Shown: positions 50,036 to 59,300 of the stretch, piece by piece
How the letters are laid out: the number at the start of each line of letters is the position of its first letter
Numbering within the stretch: the first letter of the stretch is position 1
NCBI GenBank assembly: GCA_903820085.1
Contig: CAIJGA010000001.1
Coordinates: 164,863-228,862, forward strand
Reading direction: 5' to 3'
Source: an uncultured Chlorobiaceae bacterium
Lineage (GTDB): Bacteria; Bacteroidota; Chlorobiia; Chlorobiales; Chlorobiaceae
Length of the DNA: 64,000 bases
The notes under the pieces: generated by a model
The model's database searches: none
Told to the model about the DNA's origin: nothing
What the model saw: the letters and a program-made list of their open reading frames with translations, nothing else
Position numbers and translations under genes: made by a program

Positions 50036-50547
50036 ACTTCCTCGAAAAGCTCTCCGTCAGGCTCAGCCTCACGAAGGCTGAAATTACTCTGGTCTCCGCT
50101 CTTCTGTGCTTTCTGGTGCTTGGAGGCATCCTGGTAAATATCCGTTCGATGGAGAGGAGTGATCTGCTTGTCAAAAAAGCCGAAACTGCCCGCTTCCGCG
50201 AAGCAGAAGTAGACAGCCTCATCCGACTTGCTGCCGTGGAACAGTCCACAACAAAAGAGGATGTTTTGCAGGAAGCAGAAGCTGAGAGGGATGACGCCTC
50301 CTTTGAAAAAAAAGCGGAGCACCGCCCGTCAGGGAAAAAAGTATTTAACGGCACCATCTCTTTCAATAAGGCAAGCAGCCAGCAGTTACAGAAAATTCCG
50401 GGAATCGGGCCGGTTATGGCAGAACGCCTGGTTGCTTTCAGAAAGGCAAAGGGGGGAAAAGTGCAACAATATCAAGACTTTCTTGAAGTGAAGGGGATCG
50501 GCAAAAAAAAACTTGAATCCCTTACAAAATATTTCACCCTCGAATAA
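50032..50547 (+). CDS. ComEA-like helix-hairpin-helix protein
   Basis: 171 residues from the ATG at 50032, overlapping the alr stop; the longer frame is not credible. One transmembrane helix (ITLVSALLCFLVLGGILVNI, about 18-37), a charged linker, then a C-terminal helix-hairpin-helix pair (FNKASSQQLQKIPGIGPVMAERLVAFR and FLEVKGIGKKKLESL). This is the ComEA layout: a membrane-anchored DNA-binding protein, in other species involved in DNA uptake. It is coupled to the next gene, which starts on its stop codon. Confidence 0.8.
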   Translation: MNFLEKLSVRLSLTKAEITLVSALLCFLVLGGILVNIRSMERSDLLVKKAETARFREAEVDSLIRLAAVEQSTTKEDVLQEAEAERDDASFEKKAEHRPSGKKVFNGTISFNKASSQQLQKIPGIGPVMAERLVAFRKAKGGKVQQYQDFLEVKGIGKKKLESLTKYFTLE

Positions 50548-51410
50548 TGAGCAAAAGCCTGATTGCCTTCGCCATCGACACCAAAGAGTGCGCCGTTGTC
50601 CGCCTGAAAACTCTCGGTGAGAATGGATACACCCTGTGCGGGTATAAAACCCTGCCATTCGGTTTCGACGACCTGGCTTCGGGCAAAGGAAAACAGCTGC
50701 TCAAAAAGCTGGATAACCACCTTAAAGAGTGGCCGGAGGAGGAGCTGGCACTCTGCATAAGACCAAACAGCTACTACCCCCTTCCGGCCTGTTTTCCCGC
50801 AAATGCAAGCAGTGAGCAGTATCGTGAGTTTTGCAAGATTGAAGCAAGATACTTTTTAAGCCAACCCGATACGTATGCTTGTGACTGGACCGGTTATGGC
50901 GATGACAAGAGCTGGCCGCATGAAAACAAAATGCTCTTCTTCTATGATGCAGAACCAGGCCGAAGAGCCGCAGAGCACTTTTCTGCCAATCACCGGGTAG
51001 TATTTAGCGGTACTCCGCAGTTGCCTCTGCTCCACCTCTCGAAGTTCACCAAAGAGGCGCAGGCTATCCTGGAGCTTGAGAACAACTATCTTCTCCTGAC
51101 CATAGCAAGAGATGGCCGAATAGAAAAAGCAACATGTCGGGAGGTAAAAAACCGGAAGGAGCTCCAACACGTAACCATACAAGAGCTTGCCGACAATCCA
51201 ATCTGCCGCGAAACAGAGATACAGGTTACCGGCACCATGGCAGGCAGGTCGATGATCAGACTCATCCAGAAAGAGAGCCAGCTGACCGTGAAGCCACTCA
51301 GCCTCCCCCCCTCAATTCCCATCAATAACCCGGACCGATTTTCGATCACTTCCGCGGCAGCAATAAAAGCCATCAGCACGGCACTGATGGCTCTCGACGA
51401 AAAACAGTAA
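50547..51410 (+). CDS. Protein of unknown function
   Basis: 287 residues; its ATG overlaps the last base of the comEA-like gene (TAATG). It starts SLIAFAIDTKECAVVRLKTL, which resembles the first strand pair of an actin-like ATPase fold (compare the PilM/DUF3822 group), and has no signal peptide or membrane helix. That it is coupled to a ComEA-like gene makes a role at the cell envelope or in pilus/DNA uptake plausible, but this is inference only. Confidence 0.5.
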   Translation: MSKSLIAFAIDTKECAVVRLKTLGENGYTLCGYKTLPFGFDDLASGKGKQLLKKLDNHLKEWPEEELALCIRPNSYYPLPACFPANASSEQYREFCKIEARYFLSQPDTYACDWTGYGDDKSWPHENKMLFFYDAEPGRRAAEHFSANHRVVFSGTPQLPLLHLSKFTKEAQAILELENNYLLLTIARDGRIEKATCREVKNRKELQHVTIQELADNPICRETEIQVTGTMAGRSMIRLIQKESQLTVKPLSLPPSIPINNPDRFSITSAAAIKAISTALMALDEKQ

Positions 51411-51411
51411 C

Positions 51412-52437
51412 CTACGCTCTTTTCTGATTGACAATAACTTCGGCGATCTGCACAGCATTGGTCGCCGCGCCTTTGCGGAGGTTATCGGCCACAATCCACA
51501 TGTTGAGGGTCTGGGGATGCCAGTAATCGCGGCGGATTCGTCCCACAAAAACATCGTCGCGCTCGTATGAGGTGAGCGGCATGGGATAGAGGCGGGCTGA
51601 AGGGTCATCCTGCAGGATAATGCCGGGTGAATTGCGAAGCAGCTCACGAACCTCGTCGACATCAAAATCACGCTCAAGCTCGATATTGAGCGACTCTCCG
51701 TGACCGCCATAAACCGGGATGCGAACCGTTGTGGGAGAGATGCTCATGCTCTTGTCGCCCATGATCTTGCGGGTCTCGTTGACCATCTTCATCTCTTCCT
51801 TGGTGTAGCCGTTATCCGTGAAAGCGTCGATCTGCGGCACGGCGTTGAAGGCTATCTGGTGAAAATGGGTGAACTGTTCCTGGCTCTCTCCTGCAAGCTC
51901 GCTTTCAAGAGCATCTCGCCCGATCTTTCCCTTGCCGGTAACCGACTGATAGGTCGAAACCACCACCCTTTTGACGCCGAAACGGTCATGAAGCGGCTTA
52001 AGTACAACCACCATCTGGATGGTCGAACAGTTGGGATTGGCAATGATGCGCTCAGGGGTGCCGTCAGCCCTGAAAATAGCTTCGGGATTGACCTCAGGCA
52101 CAACCAGAGGCACATCGGGCTCCATGCGGAATGCCGATGAATTGTCGATAACAACCGCGCCTTCGGCGGCTGCAACCACGGCCCACTCTTTGCTGGCTGT
52201 TGCTCCTGCGGAAAAAAGGGCGATATCAACTCCCTCGAACGCTTCCGGAGAAGGTTCTCGAATAATGAACTCCTTGCCCTTGAAGGTCACCATCTGACCG
52301 GCGCTTCTCGACGAAGCAAGCGGAACAAAATCGGTGGCCGGAAAATTTCTCTCTTCAAGAACCTTGATCATCGTGCGGCCGACAAGGCCGGTTGCACCAA
52401 GTACCGCTACCCGGCAACGGGAATCCAGACTACTCAT
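51412..52437 (-). CDS. asd: Aspartate-semialdehyde dehydrogenase
   Basis: Reduces aspartyl phosphate to aspartate semialdehyde, for lysine, threonine, methionine and cell-wall diaminopimelate. 341 residues with VAVLGATGLVGRTMIKVLEER, SSRSAGQMVTFKGKE, the cysteine nucleophile in RIIANPNCSTIQMVV, and VSTYQSVTGKGKIG. The histidine region is VYGGHGESLNIE. Length is normal. It is separated by only 21 bases from the dus gene upstream. Confidence 0.96.
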   Translation of the reverse strand: MSSLDSRCRVAVLGATGLVGRTMIKVLEERNFPATDFVPLASSRSAGQMVTFKGKEFIIREPSPEAFEGVDIALFSAGATASKEWAVVAAAEGAVVIDNSSAFRMEPDVPLVVPEVNPEAIFRADGTPERIIANPNCSTIQMVVVLKPLHDRFGVKRVVVSTYQSVTGKGKIGRDALESELAGESQEQFTHFHQIAFNAVPQIDAFTDNGYTKEEMKMVNETRKIMGDKSMSISPTTVRIPVYGGHGESLNIELERDFDVDEVRELLRNSPGIILQDDPSARLYPMPLTSYERDDVFVGRIRRDYWHPQTLNMWIVADNLRKGAATNAVQIAEVIVNQKRA

Positions 52438-52458
52438 AAAATATTTTATATTATTAGC

Positions 52459-53502
52459 TTAATAATTCAATAACAGTTTATCGGAATGGTCATTGAGGTA
52501 TTCCGCTCCATCAAGAATCTTTCCGTCCCTTGCATACCCCTCACACTCCTCCCGGTAGGCAAGAAGAATATCGATAACCTGCTCCCACCCATCCTCGCGC
52601 ACCAGTTTGTTGCGTGCCCGCGACACCATCGGGAGTCCTTTCAGGTAGGTGGAATAATGACGGCGCATTTCAAGGACCCCATACTTTTCACCCTTGAACT
52701 GCACGGAGAGCTTCAAATGCTCAATGGCAACTTCTATTCTTGCACGAAAATCAGGCGGCGGCATCGGCTTGCCGGTTTTGATCAACTGCTTTGCCGCCTC
52801 AAAGATAAAGGGATTGCCTATGGAGCCCCGGCCGATCATCACGCCATCAGCCCCGGTCTCGGCAAACATGGCAACAGCATCTTCGGGATACCAGATATCG
52901 CCATTGGCAATAACGGGTATCCGGGCATGCTCTTTGACAGCACGAATCCAGTTCCAGTCCGCCTTGCCCTTGTACATCTGGCTCCGGGTACGGCCATGCA
53001 GCGCGAGAGCTTGAATACCGGCATCCTCAAGACGAGGAAGAACATCAAGAATATTGATCGAGTCAAAATCCCAGCCGATTCTTGTTTTGGCGGTCACCGG
53101 AATGGTAACCGCTTTCACAACCGCTTCGGAAATTTGCGCCATCTTCTCCGGCTCCCGGAGCAGTGCCGCACCGGCACCCTTGCCGGCAACCTTCTTGGTC
53201 GGGCATCCAAAATTAATATCGAGATAGTCAGGGCCATACTCTTCAGCAATGACTGCAGCCTCAACCATCGACTCGACGCTGCTGCCGAAAATCTGGATGG
53301 CAAAGGGCCTCTCCATTTCATCTGTCTTAAGCTTGCGGAGAGACTTTTCAACTCCCCTGCGCAACGCTTCAGCGCTGATGAACTCCGTATAGACAATGTC
53401 GGCCCCATGGCGCTTGCACAGTTGCCGGAACGCCCTGTCGGTCACATCCTCCATCGGAGCAAGAATAACCGGCTGCTCTATCTCAATTGTCCCTATTTTC
53501 AT
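52459..53502 (-). CDS. tRNA-dihydrouridine synthase (DusB type)
   Basis: FMN-dependent reduction of uridines in tRNA. 347 residues. Motifs: the N-terminal LAPMEDVTDRAFRQLCKRHG, DINFGCPTKKVAGKGAGAALL with the catalytic cysteine, and HGRTRSQMYKGKADWNWI. The C-terminal helical tRNA-binding domain ends with the VSRARNKLVRED segment. It follows recA with 2 bases between them; they probably form one transcript with asd. Confidence 0.95.
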   Translation of the reverse strand: MKIGTIEIEQPVILAPMEDVTDRAFRQLCKRHGADIVYTEFISAEALRRGVEKSLRKLKTDEMERPFAIQIFGSSVESMVEAAVIAEEYGPDYLDINFGCPTKKVAGKGAGAALLREPEKMAQISEAVVKAVTIPVTAKTRIGWDFDSINILDVLPRLEDAGIQALALHGRTRSQMYKGKADWNWIRAVKEHARIPVIANGDIWYPEDAVAMFAETGADGVMIGRGSIGNPFIFEAAKQLIKTGKPMPPPDFRARIEVAIEHLKLSVQFKGEKYGVLEMRRHYSTYLKGLPMVSRARNKLVREDGWEQVIDILLAYREECEGYARDGKILDGAEYLNDHSDKLLLNY

Positions 53503-53504
53503 GC

Positions 53505-54551
53505 CTATCCGGTAATAATCTCAGCAGGACCGCCCATCAGCTCCTTGACCTGCGTATGAATCCTTTTAAACAATGAGGCATCTTCACGCAACGCCTTCTT
53601 GACCGTTTCACGTCCCTGACCAAGCTTGTCAGTACCATAACTGAACCATGAACCGGCCTTTTTAACCACACCAAACTCAACAGCCAGATCAATCAGTTCA
53701 CCCATCGCCGATATGCCCTCTCCATAAAGAATATCGAACTCGGCAGTCCTGAATGGAGGAGCTACCTTGTTTTTCACAACCTTCACTCTGGTACGGTTTC
53801 CCGTAATCTCCTCACCATCCTTGATCTGCGCAATTTTACGAATATCAAGACGCACCGACGAATAAAATTTAAGCGCCTTGCCGCCGGTCGTTGTTTCAGG
53901 ATTGCCATAAACAACCCCGATCTTGTCGCGAAGCTGGTTGATGAAAATACAGACACAGCTCGATTTTGAAATTGCTCCGGTAAGCTTGCGCAGGGCCTGG
54001 CTCATAAGCCTCGCCTGCAAGCCCATCACACTGTCGCCCATTTCACCTTCAAGCTCAGCCTGTGGCACCAGAGCCGCAACAGAATCAACCACCACCACAT
54101 CAATGGCGTTGCTCCTGACAAGCGTTTCCACAATAGAAAGAGCCTGCTCGCCTGATTCCGGCTGGCTGATCAGTAACGCATTGATATCGACCCCAAGCTT
54201 GCGGGCATAGGAAGGATCGAACGCATGTTCGGCATCGACAATAGCGGCAATACCCCCCAATTTTTGTGCTTCAGCAATAACATGAAGGGCAAGGGTCGTT
54301 TTTCCTGAAGATTCCGGTCCATAAATTTCCGTTACCCTCCCGCGCGGCAGTCCGCCAACACCGAGAGCAAAATCAAGCGTCATGGAGCCGGTTGAAATCG
54401 ACTGCACCTTCATCCCCGCCGAATCGTCACCCAGGCGCATGATCGCTCCCTTGCCAAACTGCTTTTCAAGCGCCTCAACAGCCAGGTTCAGCTGCTTGAG
54501 TTTTGCCGGATCAACAGCAACGGCCTTTTTTTCAATTTTCTGAATATCCAT
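53505..54551 (-). CDS. recA: Recombinase A
   Basis: DNA strand-exchange ATPase of homologous recombination and the SOS response. 348 residues. Walker [15 protein letters not shown], the MAW/L2 region [21 protein letters not shown], and the C-terminal [10 protein letters not shown] end are all as expected. The N-terminus, [15 protein letters not shown], is highly conserved. First in a probable recA-dus-asd unit. It carries none of the chaperone island's base composition and marks the edge of the conserved region. Confidence 0.98.
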   Translation of the reverse strand: MDIQKIEKKAVAVDPAKLKQLNLAVEALEKQFGKGAIMRLGDDSAGMKVQSISTGSMTLDFALGVGGLPRGRVTEIYGPESSGKTTLALHVIAEAQKLGGIAAIVDAEHAFDPSYARKLGVDINALLISQPESGEQALSIVETLVRSNAIDVVVVDSVAALVPQAELEGEMGDSVMGLQARLMSQALRKLTGAISKSSCVCIFINQLRDKIGVVYGNPETTTGGKALKFYSSVRLDIRKIAQIKDGEEITGNRTRVKVVKNKVAPPFRTAEFDILYGEGISAMGELIDLAVEFGVVKKAGSWFSYGTDKLGQGRETVKKALREDASLFKRIHTQVKELMGGPAEIITG

Positions 54552-54588
54552 AATATGTGCGGGGTAAAATTGAAGAAAGAGTGGCTCT

Positions 54589-55578
54589 TCAGATTATAAT
54601 CGTCTTGAGCGTCTCGGAAAGCTCGCGGTAACAGAGGCCAAGTTCCTGCTTTGACCTGGTGTTACTGAAAGCAAGAAGCCTTGAGGCAATACGTATGCTC
54701 TCCAGGCTGACAAAAGAGGGGCGGCCCGACAACATCGACCAGAACTCTCCGCCGAAACCGGCAAGCAGACCGATACCATTCGGCACCATAAACGATCGAC
54801 CGTTGCTGCTGCCGGTAAGGGTGCCGATACGGGCAACAAGCTCCCGGAAGGTCAAATTGCTGCCGACGACAACATAACGCTCTCCTGAACGCCCCTTTTC
54901 CCATGCTGCAATGTGGGCATCAGCCACATCGCGAACATCAACAAAACCTGTGCTCCCCGAAGGAAAGAGCGGCAGTTTTCCCTGATAAATAAGATTCAGC
55001 ACCTCATTCGAAGAGCTGACCGATGCCGGGTTATTACGGTCTACACCGATGACCACACCGGGATTGACCAGCACAACATCAAGACCCTCTGCAACGCCGC
55101 GCAATCCCTCCAGTTCTGCCAGATGCTTGGCTTCCATATAACCGTTCCTGCGTTGCCACTCCTGAAACACGGTCGCTTCGCTGGCCGGCGAACCATCCTC
55201 CGAAGCACCGACAGCAGCAATGGAGCTGGTTATGACCAGCCTTCTGACATTATTGTACAGAGCAGCATTGACAACATTTCTTGTGCCGATCACATTGGTC
55301 TCATAAAGGGCATTGCGAGAGTTCCGGGCATAAGCGATGAGCCCTGCGCAATGAAAAACGGTTTCGGCTCCCCGGAAAGCATCCATCAGGGCAAGAGGAT
55401 CGAGAATGTCCGCCCGGACAATATCAACCGGCAACCCCTCAAAAAAGGAGCAGTCCGAACTCTTCCGGGCAATAACCTTGCAGCGAATCTCTCCGGAAAG
55501 CCGTGAAAGCAAAGCCAGAACCACCTGGGAGCCTATATATCCGGTAGCCCCGGTTATGACAATGGATGAGTTGAGCAT
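54589..55578 (-). CDS. NAD-dependent epimerase/dehydratase family protein (SDR)
   Basis: 329 residues from the ATG at 55578; the frame runs 21 codons upstream but lacks support there. Rossmann start [21 protein letters not shown], then [24 protein letters not shown] and the catalytic [12 protein letters not shown] (YxxxK). The extended SDR layout suits sugar-nucleotide epimerases or dihydroflavonol reductase-like enzymes; the substrate is unknown. Confidence 0.88.
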   Translation of the reverse strand: MLNSSIVITGATGYIGSQVVLALLSRLSGEIRCKVIARKSSDCSFFEGLPVDIVRADILDPLALMDAFRGAETVFHCAGLIAYARNSRNALYETNVIGTRNVVNAALYNNVRRLVITSSIAAVGASEDGSPASEATVFQEWQRRNGYMEAKHLAELEGLRGVAEGLDVVLVNPGVVIGVDRNNPASVSSSNEVLNLIYQGKLPLFPSGSTGFVDVRDVADAHIAAWEKGRSGERYVVVGSNLTFRELVARIGTLTGSSNGRSFMVPNGIGLLAGFGGEFWSMLSGRPSFVSLESIRIASRLLAFSNTRSKQELGLCYRELSETLKTIII

Positions 55579-55872
55579 GAATCGCTGAAAATGAAATAAG
55601 AAGCCAAACTGTCTGGTTATAAACAACAGCCTGACCTTCACTGTTCGTAAAAATAAGAATTTCGCGGGTATTGTGCTCTTCTATTTTCTGCTCTTCATGG
55701 ATTGTCATGAAAAAGAGCCTGGAGAGAGATGAATTGGCGCCAAGTCTTGAGTGGGCAAAAGGGAGTGATAGGCGAGCAAGTGGACGCCTGTGGGCAAGCC
55801 CCCCCCCGGCACCTTTACAACAATTACCAGACAAACTAACCTGGGACGGGTGAGGAGGGGGGATTCGATATA
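55579..55872. other. Intergenic boundary between housekeeping genes and the AT-rich region
   Basis: About 290 bases. A plus-strand frame (55671-55853, GTG start) would encode 60 residues ending PPPAPLQQLPDKLTWDG and is GC-rich compared with both sides. It has no strong RBS and I do not accept it as a gene. Confidence 0.4.
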
Positions 55873-56784
55873 CTATTTTCTAGAACGGAGAACTATCTTA
55901 TAGCCAGCCTCTTGTTTTTTTATAATAATTTGGCCACTATTATCTGTCGGCTTCGCTTCAGAAAAAGTTCCATCTGGCTCAATCTGAGAAATCTCAAGTC
56001 CGCCAATCTGTTTTTGTCTCGGATACGAGACACCATCAACAACTATTTGTGATACTTCCATTACGATCAAACTGCTTCCATTTTTAAAGCCAAGATCAGA
56101 GCCTAAACTAATCAGAAAACTTTCTTTTCCTTCATCGCGCCCCAATATTTCGACAATCTTCCCTTCCATAGGAAAAGCTTCTCCAACAACTTCTCTAATA
56201 CGCTTTTCCGCATTATTAAGCGACTTGAAAATCGCTTTTGAAGGAGTATCTTGATAAAGCTTGAATACACTGAATAAACCTCCTCCAATTTCCGTACCAC
56301 CTCTTACTGAGCTAGAGAAAATAAGGGATCCTGTGGAAAGATCATATATCTTTATTTGCAGCTCAACATCCCCATCATAACCCAAAAATTGTCCTTGTTT
56401 ATCAAACTGTTTGGATACGGATACATTTTGAACTTCTCCCGTACAATAAATATCAGCTTTTGCTACAGCACCTAAATCAGCTTTAACATTCGCCGTTTTA
56501 AATCCTAGCATTTGCACTTGTTTTTCCTGCTGAAGTCTTCCAACAACAGTTCTATCGAGAATGGTAAACCTTTTTAAGGCTGCAAATGCATTAATTATTT
56601 TTTCGGTTGCTGTTCTTGCAAACTCCTCTGATTCAGGACCATTGATGACATTGTTCTGCCTTATCGTAAAGTCAGCAACAGCAACTCGCTTTTTTACACC
56701 GATTACCGGACCATCAGCAAATGCTGAACAGCTTAGATTTAATGTCAAAAAAAGCACAAACATACTAAAGAAATACTTATTCAT
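55873..56784 (-). CDS. CsgG/HfaB-like exported protein
   Basis: 303 residues. Signal peptide FFSMFVLFLTLNLSCSAFADG; the cysteine is not in a proper lipobox, so cleavage at A-D is likelier. The next segment, KKRVAVADFTIRQNNVINGPE, followed by ATEKIINAFAALKRFTILDR, matches the N-terminal fold of the CsgG/HfaB curli-secretion family, which builds outer-membrane pores or periplasmic regulators. SD GAGGAAAAA precedes the ATG. It is 97 bases downstream of another exported protein gene on the same strand, so the two probably work together. Confidence 0.65.
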   Translation of the reverse strand: MNKYFFSMFVLFLTLNLSCSAFADGPVIGVKKRVAVADFTIRQNNVINGPESEEFARTATEKIINAFAALKRFTILDRTVVGRLQQEKQVQMLGFKTANVKADLGAVAKADIYCTGEVQNVSVSKQFDKQGQFLGYDGDVELQIKIYDLSTGSLIFSSSVRGGTEIGGGLFSVFKLYQDTPSKAIFKSLNNAEKRIREVVGEAFPMEGKIVEILGRDEGKESFLISLGSDLGFKNGSSLIVMEVSQIVVDGVSYPRQKQIGGLEISQIEPDGTFSEAKPTDNSGQIIIKKQEAGYKIVLRSRK

Positions 56785-56881
56785 TTTTTCCTCTTATGGG
56801 GTTAAGTTATTGCGGAAGAATTCTAATTATTTATTTATATCTTATAGTTGAAACAAGTCTGAAATCAAATTATTCTCTACA

Positions 56882-57928
56882 TTACTGAATACCCTTCATC
56901 CTTAATTGTGATGTCAGTTCTCGAGCTACCATTTCGCCGGCATTCTTTAGCGCATTCAATTTTGCGACTCTTTGATCCGGACCAAGTCCTGCTGACTGTA
57001 TTGGACCAACTGATGCAACTATTAGATGATTCTTTGTGTTTACACTCAGGATTTTACCGGTAACAGAAACATACACCCGTTCTATACCCTCGGAAACAGT
57101 ATCATTCATACCAATATCCAAAGTCCCAGTAGCGATATAATCAAGTTCAGCCGCCTTGCATCCCTCCATGGCAGACCTTTTGGTCTCAGGTGAGATATCG
57201 TCGCCTGATTTATAATCTTTTATAAACTTTGCGGAATCAAGCTTTCCTTTTGAGGCTTCATATAGATATACTACATCAACAACCTCGTACCCGCTTGTAG
57301 TAAAAATATTATTCATAGCGGTATCTATCTCGTTGACAGTGCTGACATTCCATATGATTTCATCCGCTTTTTGTAAAGTCGAACCGCCTACGGTTAATCT
57401 TGCAGAAGCTGTTTGTGCATATCTTCTCCCTTTTATGGATGACTCTCCAAGCACTTGCATGGTTTCTCTTGCGAGATATTTGGTTACCGCCTTTGCTTCT
57501 CTGGCAACAAATATAAAAGTAATATTTGCTTTTTTTTGAGACAACTCAGAATTCACAAGTGATACTTTCGCCAACTCCTTCTCAATGGCAGTTGCATCAA
57601 TATTAGCATTTATAACAACGCGAATAAATCTAAATTCATTATCCTGAGCATCTTCAATTAATAAATAATCTGTAAGAAAGCGATCAATATCTGCTTCAAT
57701 AACAGGCCTTATTCTATCGTAAATTGCTGACTTGGAAATATCGAATTTTGAAGAATACCTATTCAACGCATTTATTTTGGCTTTTTGCAAAGCCTCACGA
57801 CTTGCATCTTTTGTTGACTGTTGACTGTAGGATGCCTGACCAACACCCTGCTCTGCAATTATGGCTCCCGATGCCTTTGGCGAGCAAAGAAAGACCAATA
57901 CAATAACAAATAATCCGAAAGCCCTCAT
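56882..57928 (-). CDS. Exported protein with LPP20/FlgT-like N-terminal domain
   Basis: 348 residues. Signal peptide LFVIVLVFLCSPKASGA, then EGVGQASYSQQSTKDASREA, the pattern (G-x-A...A-x2-A) of LPP20/FlgT-type domains, which in Vibrio FlgT accompany flagellar or other outer-membrane assemblies. The rest (residues 100-345) is less conserved. A GGGGTG element precedes the ATG. Companion to the CsgG-like gene; together they resemble parts of an outer-membrane secretion or assembly complex, but function is unknown. Confidence 0.55.
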   Translation of the reverse strand: MRAFGLFVIVLVFLCSPKASGAIIAEQGVGQASYSQQSTKDASREALQKAKINALNRYSSKFDISKSAIYDRIRPVIEADIDRFLTDYLLIEDAQDNEFRFIRVVINANIDATAIEKELAKVSLVNSELSQKKANITFIFVAREAKAVTKYLARETMQVLGESSIKGRRYAQTASARLTVGGSTLQKADEIIWNVSTVNEIDTAMNNIFTTSGYEVVDVVYLYEASKGKLDSAKFIKDYKSGDDISPETKRSAMEGCKAAELDYIATGTLDIGMNDTVSEGIERVYVSVTGKILSVNTKNHLIVASVGPIQSAGLGPDQRVAKLNALKNAGEMVARELTSQLRMKGIQ

Positions 57929-58046
57929 CTATACACCCCTCTGTTATTTATTTAATAGGACCATTGAAATTATTACAAGAGATTACAGCTGCAGTCCAAT
58001 AGCTTTATATTTTGTCTGCGACGCATTGCAATGGAATTAATGAGTA

Positions 58047-58736
58047 TTACCATAATCGATCATCAAGAACATTCCTTTTTTCGCTGCGATGTAACGACTT
58101 TTTCTTTTTGGATACTGAAGCCCTGACTGTATCTACTGGAGAATTTGCGGCATTGATTACTGTTTTGCTTGCAAACTTTGACTTCATCCACGCTTCATAT
58201 ACTTCCTTTGTTACAGGCAATAATGGGGATCCGCTTTGAGGGTGAAAACCTGGCTTATCATAAAATTCATATACATTTGATTCCGAACAGTAATACCAGG
58301 CTTGCGGCTCTCCGGTAATTGAATTAAACAAATTAAAATTCTCAGGATCTATCAGCTTAATGTCACCTTTCTCCAGAAGTCTCAACCGTCCAATAATGTC
58401 AGGAGTCAATGGTTTGAGCACTATACCATATACAGGGTCAATTCCTGGCGTGTCAAAATATTTAACCCCTTCAGGCGTCAATGCATACCATTTAAGTGTC
58501 TCTTTTTGGTCATGCCTGAAATTAATATTCTGGCTGAAATAAGAAATTGAAAGGAAAAACACGGCCACATACATCAAGACGCCAGCCCATGCAAACTTAT
58601 TAAACTTATGCATGCGCTTTATCACGACAGGAATGACCCAGGCAGGGGTAATAAGGAGGAGTGGTAACAACGCGAACGTCATTCCCGCACCCAGCAAGCC
58701 ATCCAGCCATTTCTCCGGAATATTTAGCAATACCAA
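58047..58736 (-). CDS. Membrane protein of unknown function, possibly 5'-truncated
   Basis: 229 residues from TTG at 58736. Two transmembrane helices (about residues 15-35 and 45-67) are followed by a soluble domain containing WYALTPEGVKYFDTPGIDPVYG and WYYCSESNVYEFYDKPGFHPQ, and a basic tail. No ATG lies at or upstream of the hydrophobic N-terminus; the frame stays open to about 58772 and is then closed by a stop 30 bases before the 29-bp inverted repeat. The original start may have been lost when the neighbouring element was inserted. Confidence 0.5.
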   Translation of the reverse strand: MVLLNIPEKWLDGLLGAGMTFALLPLLLITPAWVIPVVIKRMHKFNKFAWAGVLMYVAVFFLSISYFSQNINFRHDQKETLKWYALTPEGVKYFDTPGIDPVYGIVLKPLTPDIIGRLRLLEKGDIKLIDPENFNLFNSITGEPQAWYYCSESNVYEFYDKPGFHPQSGSPLLPVTKEVYEAWMKSKFASKTVINAANSPVDTVRASVSKKKKSLHRSEKRNVLDDRLW

Positions 58737-58802
58737 TAAGATCAGGGGGGAAATTAAGGCTGTAAATGAGAATCTTCAACGAGGAGAAAGAGTCGATATA
58801 AT

Positions 58803-58831
58803 AATTAAGTTTCCATTAACTTCTGCGAAAT
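58803..58831 (-). repeat. Left copy of a 29-bp inverted repeat
   Basis: Read on the minus strand it begins ATTTCGCAGAAGTTAATGG and ends AAACTTAATT. It matches the right copy at 63865-63893 at 27 of 29 positions in opposite orientation, with the AAACT ends pointing outwards. Confidence 0.9.
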
Positions 58832-58925
58832 CTAAACATAAAATTTCTTCTATATGATCACCTTATGAATTGAAGCATAGATTAAGCCAAGCGATTATTA
58901 AATAAACATAACCACTTGGCTATAT

Positions 58926-59093
58926 TTAAGAAAGCTTTGTTTTACATAGGGGGCATGATGACTTCCCCGATGTTGATAGTAATACATCGGATGCGTGTAC
59001 ACATGAATAACAAATAAAATGCCCTTTTTCGCATACCTTTCCTCCAGCTACTTCTTTTTCTTTACCGCAACATGAACAAATTCGTTTTGACAT
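58926..59093 (-). CDS. Small zinc-finger (RING-like) protein, 55 residues
   Basis: MSKRICSCCGKEK, then CEKGHFICYSC, and SSCPLCKTKLS at the end: cysteine pairs C6-x2-C9, C28-x2-C31 and C47-x2-C50, with Cys21 and His25 between, a treble-clef or RING-type zinc site on a tiny protein. The ATG at 59093 has a GAGG Shine-Dalgarno 5 bases upstream. Codon and base composition match the island. It lies just inside the left inverted repeat, about 95 bases from it. Function unknown; such fingers often bind protein. Confidence 0.6.
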   Translation of the reverse strand: MSKRICSCCGKEKEVAGGKVCEKGHFICYSCVHASDVLLSTSGKSSCPLCKTKLS

Positions 59094-59300
59094 AAAAACC
59101 TCGTATTGTTAAATATTAAATTACAAATTCCTTGCTAGCAAAAAAACATATCTCCTAAGTACATTTAAATTCTAATAAAACCACCAAACACACAATAAGC
59201 TGACAAACATTCAAGAAAATTTATTCTATAATCACAGATATTTTTAACAGCAACTTACAATATATCGAAATATTATAGCTTCAAATACTATAGGTTAACG

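Noticed and set aside
58612..58857. 81-codon plus-strand frame across the left inverted repeat
   Set aside because: Antisense to the start of the 229-residue membrane protein gene, with no ribosome site; the part NLQRGERVDIIIKF is suggestive but not enough.
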